In this document: one piece after another, positions 8,296 to 10,933 of the stretch
How positions within the stretch are numbered: the first letter of the stretch is position 1
Layout of the letters: each line of letters begins with the position of its first letter
Assembly: GCA_013152105.1 (NCBI GenBank)
Contig: JAADHA010000124.1
Coordinates: forward strand, 1 to 10,933
DNA length: 10,933 bases
Source of the DNA: Oligoflexia bacterium
GTDB taxonomy: Bacteria > Myxococcota_A > UBA796 > UBA2385
Direction of reading: 5' to 3'
The notes under the pieces: generated by a model
Told to the model about the DNA's origin: nothing
Seen by the model: only the letters and a program-made list of their open reading frames with translations
Database searches by the model: none
Position numbers and translations under genes: made by a program

Positions 8296-8319
8296 GGCTG
8301 GCTCCGCGGGGAGTTTGGG

Positions 8320-8345
8320 GGGACGCCCGACTAACCCGGGCGCCC
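8320..8345 (-). terminator. GC-rich hairpin between the haem-protein operon and acn
   Basis: On the minus strand GGGCGCCC (8338-8345) can pair with GGGCGTCCC (8320-8328) around a nine-base loop, giving eight GC pairs with one bulged T. It lies 38 bases after the stop of the MYXO-CTERM-like gene and 24 bases before the acn start. No T-run follows, so it is not a typical intrinsic terminator; it could slow transcription, protect an mRNA end, or form a structured acn leader. In such GC-rich sequence it may also be chance. The rest of the 88-base gap shows no convincing promoter. Confidence 0.3.
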
Positions 8346-8383
8346 AATTCCGGCGCCGCCCATCGCGAACTCAGAGCCGAGCC

Positions 8384-8830
8384 TCAGGCCGCGGCACGCC
8401 GCCGCCGATCAGCCAGAGCCACCAGCCCAATGAGCAACCCGGCCAGCCCCGACACCGGCGACGCAGACACGCTGGCGCAACCGTAGACCGGACCGGTGAT
8501 GCTGCTTCCAACTGGGCAGTAGTCCGCACCGGTGGGGTTCGGGTTGAGACCCTGGGCCAGGGCTTCGGTGTCGATGATGCCGTCACCATCGCTATCAACA
8601 GCGTCCGCGACCATGGCGTCGAGCGCCCCCGCCACCGTAGCGGCGTCCACGGTCAAGCCCCGATCGACCATGGCGATGCCGAAGGGCTCGGTTGGGACCC
8701 CAGATCCCGACGGGCTGCTATGACAGAGGTCGCAGGTGGCGGTACACTGCATGCCAAGGTCGGTCTGGAGATCCGCAGGAAAGTTGGACATGGCAAAGGC
8801 CGAGGACGTGATCAACGCGTACAGGAGCAT
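8384..8830 (-). CDS. Small secreted monohaem protein with Ca-binding-like loop and MYXO-CTERM-like tail
   Basis: Predicted 148-residue exported protein. After a very short hydrophobic leader (1-13, ending AFA) there is one c-type haem site, C33-D-L-C36-H37, with an extra Cys29 nearby, followed by SSPSGSGVPTEPFG (38-51), a His/Pro/Gly pattern like that after the haem motif of the upstream gene product. Residues 79-91 read DSDGDGIIDTEAL, an acidic Ca-binding-like loop of the EF-hand or thrombospondin type 3 kind. The C-terminus has Cys118, a hydrophobic helix (about 123-140) and DRRRRAAA, the layout of the MYXO-CTERM sorting signal, which in Myxococcota is thought to be processed by a CPBP-family myxosortase during surface anchoring. 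It is the last gene of a three-gene unit. Oddly, the leader has no Lys or Arg before its hydrophobic core. An in-frame TAG three codons upstream limits the start to this ATG or a later one. Redox role is inference. Confidence 0.83.
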   Translation of the reverse strand: MLLYALITSSAFAMSNFPADLQTDLGMQCTATCDLCHSSPSGSGVPTEPFGIAMVDRGLTVDAATVAGALDAMVADAVDSDGDGIIDTEALAQGLNPNPTGADYCPVGSSITGPVYGCASVSASPVSGLAGLLIGLVALADRRRRAAA

Positions 8831-8839
8831 GGCGTCCTA
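8831..8839 (-). promoter_or_regulatory. Stop codon overlapping a ribosome binding site, in frame with the next gene
   Basis: On the minus strand the junction reads TAGGACGCC before the ATG at 8830. The stop TAG (8837-8839) of the cytochrome-barrel gene shares bases with AGGA (8835-8838), the binding site of the next gene, four bases from its ATG. The TAG is in the same frame as that ATG. This indicates coupled translation of the two haem proteins and means that readthrough would create a fusion. Confidence 0.7.
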
Positions 8840-10039
8840 CAGGTAGGCGTGGGCTTGGATCATGCCCAAAAAAGTAGAGGGCACGCCCGGCGTGCAGTAG
8901 AGGGTGCCGTACATGGCGTCGGCACGAACGTCGAAGTGGGCCACCGCGAACCACTGCAGGCCCAGCCAACCCCGCGTTGTCGTCGTCGCCGTGTCCGACA
9001 GGTTGTCGTCGCACCACTCGCCTGTGCCCACGACATGGAAGCCCTGAGCGGGTTCGAAATCAGCCTGGAGGTAGCCGACCGTCCCCAGCGCGTTGCTGCC
9101 GCTGGCGTCGCTGGCGGTCAGGCCCACTTCGGACAGCAGGGCCAGCGAGCTGGCCGGAGACCAGCGGCCAAACACTTCGTGGGCCTGCTTGGTTGCCGGT
9201 GTGCGCGTCGCCTCGTCCAGCGCGGCGTGCGTGATCTTGCTGGAGAGCCCCAGCTCGAGCTTGTGGGTGATGCCCCACCCGACCATGGCGCTGTAGCCAC
9301 GTTGCCGGTAAGCGTCGGGCGACACCTGTAAATCACCGGCAATGCCCATGACCTCAGCCCGAACCTTGCCGCGATCCACGAACACATCCAGGCCGTACTC
9401 CTGACCCTTGTTGGTGTCCGTTCCAGTGAAGGATCGGGCCATCAGCATGTGCTGCTCGGACCGGATGCCAAAGGGCAGGTTCATCCTACCTGCCCGAATC
9501 AGCAAGTCCTTGGCGGGTTCGATGCCCAGCCAGTGAACCCGCGACACCAGGTTGCCACCCGCACCCGCGTTGCGGGTCAACCAGGCACGCTGCCCGCCCT
9601 CGCTGACCCAACCGATCGACGCTTGACCGCGCACAGGGCCCGCGTCCAGGCCAGCCTCCAGGTCATTTTGCATGCCCAACAGCCGCACCTTGCCCGGCTG
9701 GGGAATGAGCATGGCGCGGATATCCGCCTGCAAGGCCAATTGCTTGGGCAGCGGGATGGCGCCGAACAAGAAGTCCTTGGACTTGCCGGGCTCGAACTCT
9801 CCGTCCCGCTTCTTGTACACGCTGGAGAGCAGGATGACGCCCTGTCCCCGCCCGTAGTTCGTGAGCACCCCACCGCCCGATGGGTCGGTGTGACACTCAC
9901 CGCACCCGGTGTAGCTGTGCTCGATCATGAAGGGATAGGCGCTGGCTGGCGCCGACCACAACAGCAGCAAGATGAGAGGCAAGGAGAACAGCCTGGGCGT
10001 GGGAACCGCTGCAACGGCACCCCTCAACAGCGTGTACAT
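8837..10039 (-). CDS. Fused monohaem cytochrome c and outer-membrane beta-barrel
   Basis: Predicted 400-residue outer-membrane protein. The signal peptide (1-34) ends in an ASA cleavage site. The mature protein opens with YPFMIEHSYTGCGECH, whose C46-G-E-C49-H50 is a c-type haem site, followed by TDPSGGGVLTNYGRGQG (51-67). From about 90 to 400 the sequence is short alternating strands with polar turns and no long hydrophobic helix, as in a porin; GRMNLPFGIRSEQH (184-197) and the following Arg and Gly-rich strands look like porin staves. The end, AHAYL, has Leu where many barrels have Phe or Trp. One haem site joined to a barrel is the arrangement of Cyc2-type cytochrome-porins, which pass electrons across the outer membrane; that likeness is architectural only. 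GGGAG seven bases before ATG 10039 overlaps the stop of the YceI-family gene, which lies 11 bases upstream; the second haem gene follows after 6. Direction of electron flow and partner are unknown. Confidence 0.85.
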   Translation of the reverse strand: MYTLLRGAVAAVPTPRLFSLPLILLLLWSAPASAYPFMIEHSYTGCGECHTDPSGGGVLTNYGRGQGVILLSSVYKKRDGEFEPGKSKDFLFGAIPLPKQLALQADIRAMLIPQPGKVRLLGMQNDLEAGLDAGPVRGQASIGWVSEGGQRAWLTRNAGAGGNLVSRVHWLGIEPAKDLLIRAGRMNLPFGIRSEQHMLMARSFTGTDTNKGQEYGLDVFVDRGKVRAEVMGIAGDLQVSPDAYRQRGYSAMVGWGITHKLELGLSSKITHAALDEATRTPATKQAHEVFGRWSPASSLALLSEVGLTASDASGSNALGTVGYLQADFEPAQGFHVVGTGEWCDDNLSDTATTTTRGWLGLQWFAVAHFDVRADAMYGTLYCTPGVPSTFLGMIQAHAYL

Positions 10040-10050
10040 GGAGAATCTCC

Positions 10051-10614
10051 CTACTCGTCAACCATGGAGAAGCGAACGCGAGCCTTTTGGGCCGGGTCGA
10101 CCGTGATGCCCAGGTAGCTAGGGATCACGATGCCGTGGTGGTCAGCGTTGTACGCAAAGCTTGCGTCCACGGCGTAGCCCGTCTTGCTCTTCTTGACCGT
10201 GTAGGTCACCGTCGCGGGCTGGTCCACACCATGGCAGTTGAAGGTTGCCGCCAGTGTACCGTTGGTGGACTTGCCGGTCTGGGTGGGAAGTTGCAGGTCG
10301 GCCCGAGCGAAGCGGACGCTGGCGGTGGGGTAGGTGCCCACCTCCATGTACTTCTCCTTCATGTGGTCGTCGCGCAGATCGATCCCGGTCGACAGGTTCT
10401 CCAGATCCACCACGGCGGTCACCGTGGTGCCATCGTCGGTCAGGCTGAGGTCCGAGGTCTTGCCCTCGATGTCCAGGGCACCCGGCGAGCCCTCGGCATA
10501 GAAGCTGACCTTGGGCTTGCCATCGACATGGAAGGCAGCGGCAGCAGGAAGGGAGAGACCGCCCAGTGCGACAAGGGTGGCGAGGGTGGCGAGAACAGTG
10601 CGGGAGCGGGGCAT
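10051..10614 (-). CDS. YceI-family periplasmic protein
   Basis: Predicted 187-residue secreted protein of the YceI family, a lipocalin-like barrel that in characterised members binds polyisoprenoid or related amphiphiles; genes of this family often sit beside cytochrome genes. The signal peptide covers 1-27 (Arg3, Arg5, hydrophobic core, AAA cleavage site). Family signatures follow: FHVDGKPKVSFYAEGSPGAL (28-47), LENLSTGIDLRDDHMKEKYM (71-90) with the characteristic RDDHM, YPTASVRF (95-102), and the late HHGIVIPSYLGITVDP (159-174). It has a single Cys (127), so no disulfide of its own. ATG 10614 is preceded by GAGG five bases away (10620-10623). The frame is open upstream to 10872, but that extension precedes the signal peptide and has weaker GC third-position bias, so it is excluded. 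It heads the three-gene unit with the two haem proteins, which suggests a quinone-like or lipid cofactor linked to them. Confidence 0.9.
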   Translation of the reverse strand: MPRSRTVLATLATLVALGGLSLPAAAAFHVDGKPKVSFYAEGSPGALDIEGKTSDLSLTDDGTTVTAVVDLENLSTGIDLRDDHMKEKYMEVGTYPTASVRFARADLQLPTQTGKSTNGTLAATFNCHGVDQPATVTYTVKKSKTGYAVDASFAYNADHHGIVIPSYLGITVDPAQKARVRFSMVDE

Positions 10615-10787
10615 GTGCACCTCTTTGGAGTTGGGAATGGAGTGGAAGGCGGAGCTGGGCACGGCGCTGAACACCGTGAGGATCGCGCCGTCAGATGACG
10701 CCGCAAACCTCGCCAGGCTTCCCTCGATTTCCAGTCCTCTGCCAGTTCGTGAAGCTCGACGGACCATTCCGGCGTGCCAGCCACCTT

Positions 10788-10803
10788 CATGTTCTAGACC
10801 ATG
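10788..10803. promoter_or_regulatory. 16-base near-perfect palindrome, possible operator
   Basis: CATGTTCTAGACCATG is its own reverse complement except at one symmetric pair of positions (CATG-n-TCTAGA-n-CATG, 14 of 16 bases). It lies about 175-190 bases upstream of the YceI-family start, in the only long non-coding stretch of the window. A dimeric regulator site is possible, but no regulator gene is in view and chance is not excluded. Confidence 0.28.
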
Positions 10804-10933
10804 GCAATGTCGATTGATAGCGCTCTCACCAACTTCCAACCCACGGGCAAGGTCGCCGACCCGGCGAAGCATTCGCCTTACGCACCGCCCACGCGAAAAG
10901 CGCTGGACGGTGGCAATAGAGCCGCGCTAACTT
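10801..10933 (+). CDS. Possible start of a divergent gene running off the window
   Basis: An ATG at 10801 (and a second at 10807) opens a frame with no stop to the end of the window, 44 codons, beginning MAMSIDSALTNFQPTGK. A stop in the same frame lies just before it (10795). There is no clear ribosome binding site; third-position G/C is about two thirds by hand count, lower than in the sure genes, and I recognise no family. The opposite strand is also open here. It is listed because the window cuts it off, not because the evidence is strong. Confidence 0.2.
   Translation, partial: MAMSIDSALTNFQPTGKVADPAKHSPYAPPTRKALDGGNRAALT

Larger units (their letters stand above)
10615..10933. other. Intergenic leader region upstream of the YceI-family gene
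   Basis: These 319 bases hold no confident gene. They contain the ribosome binding site of the YceI-family gene, a 16-base near palindrome (10788-10803), a smaller inverted repeat CGTCA-GA-TGACG (10689-10700), a weak five-pair hairpin CACGG/CCGTG (10660-10678), and two weak reading frames on opposite strands. Third-position G and C are clearly less dominant in these frames than in the real genes. I see no convincing -35/-10 pair. Confidence 0.6.

Noticed and set aside
5845..8334. An 829-codon open frame on the plus strand, antisense to the aconitase gene
   Set aside because: It mirrors the aconitase codons in GC-rich sequence. The minus-strand product has every expected aconitase motif, while the antisense product has no recognisable domain.
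10689..10700. Inverted repeat CGTCA-GA-TGACG upstream of the YceI-family gene
   Set aside because: Arms of only five bases with a two-base centre are frequent by chance; it is weaker than the palindrome at 10788-10803.
10773..10780. CTGGCACG on the minus strand, a perfect sigma-54 -24 element
   Set aside because: Four bases later the sequence is AATGG, not TTGCA/T, and no GC follows the GG at the required ten-base spacing. A similar CTGGCACG at 1344-1351 on the plus strand also lacks its -12 element.

Overview
The window is GC-rich bacterial chromosome with eight well-supported protein genes, one further partial and doubtful reading frame at the right edge, and no RNA gene, mobile element or CRISPR array that I can see. 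The organism is a Gram-negative: it has two lipobox lipoproteins, an outer-membrane beta-barrel with a signal peptide, and secreted haem proteins. One small secreted protein ends in Cys, a hydrophobic helix and an Arg4 tail, which is the layout of the MYXO-CTERM sorting signal. Together with the GC-rich composition this points to Myxococcota or a close relative. The lineage is an inference.

Left part, plus strand (1-4209). malQ (4-alpha-glucanotransferase) enters from the left without its N-terminus. It is followed by a rhodanese-like protein without a catalytic cysteine, two tandem paralogous lipoproteins that share a six-cysteine framework, and a membrane protein of the lysylphosphatidylglycerol-synthase transmembrane (flippase-like) family. 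Spacings are short and the last two genes overlap, so co-transcription is plausible although the functions do not obviously match.

Middle, minus strand (4223-8295). A mitochondrial-type aconitase (acn) is followed 29 bases downstream by a large membrane protein that resembles GT-C glycosyltransferases. This unit converges on the plus-strand genes with only 13 bases between stop codons.

Right part, minus strand (8384-10614). Three tightly packed genes read YceI-family periplasmic protein, then a monohaem cytochrome fused to a beta-barrel, then a small monohaem protein with a Ca-binding-like loop and the MYXO-CTERM-like tail. Gaps are 11 and 6 bases, and in both junctions the upstream stop codon overlaps the downstream ribosome binding site. 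This is the most interesting part of the window: it looks like a module that could put haem, and possibly an electron path, at the outer membrane and cell surface. The cytochrome-barrel layout resembles that of Cyc2-type fused cytochrome-porins, but homology cannot be shown from sequence reading alone.

Upstream of this operon, 10615-10933 has no confident gene. It holds the operon leader, a 16-base near-perfect palindrome, and a doubtful plus-strand frame that runs off the window.
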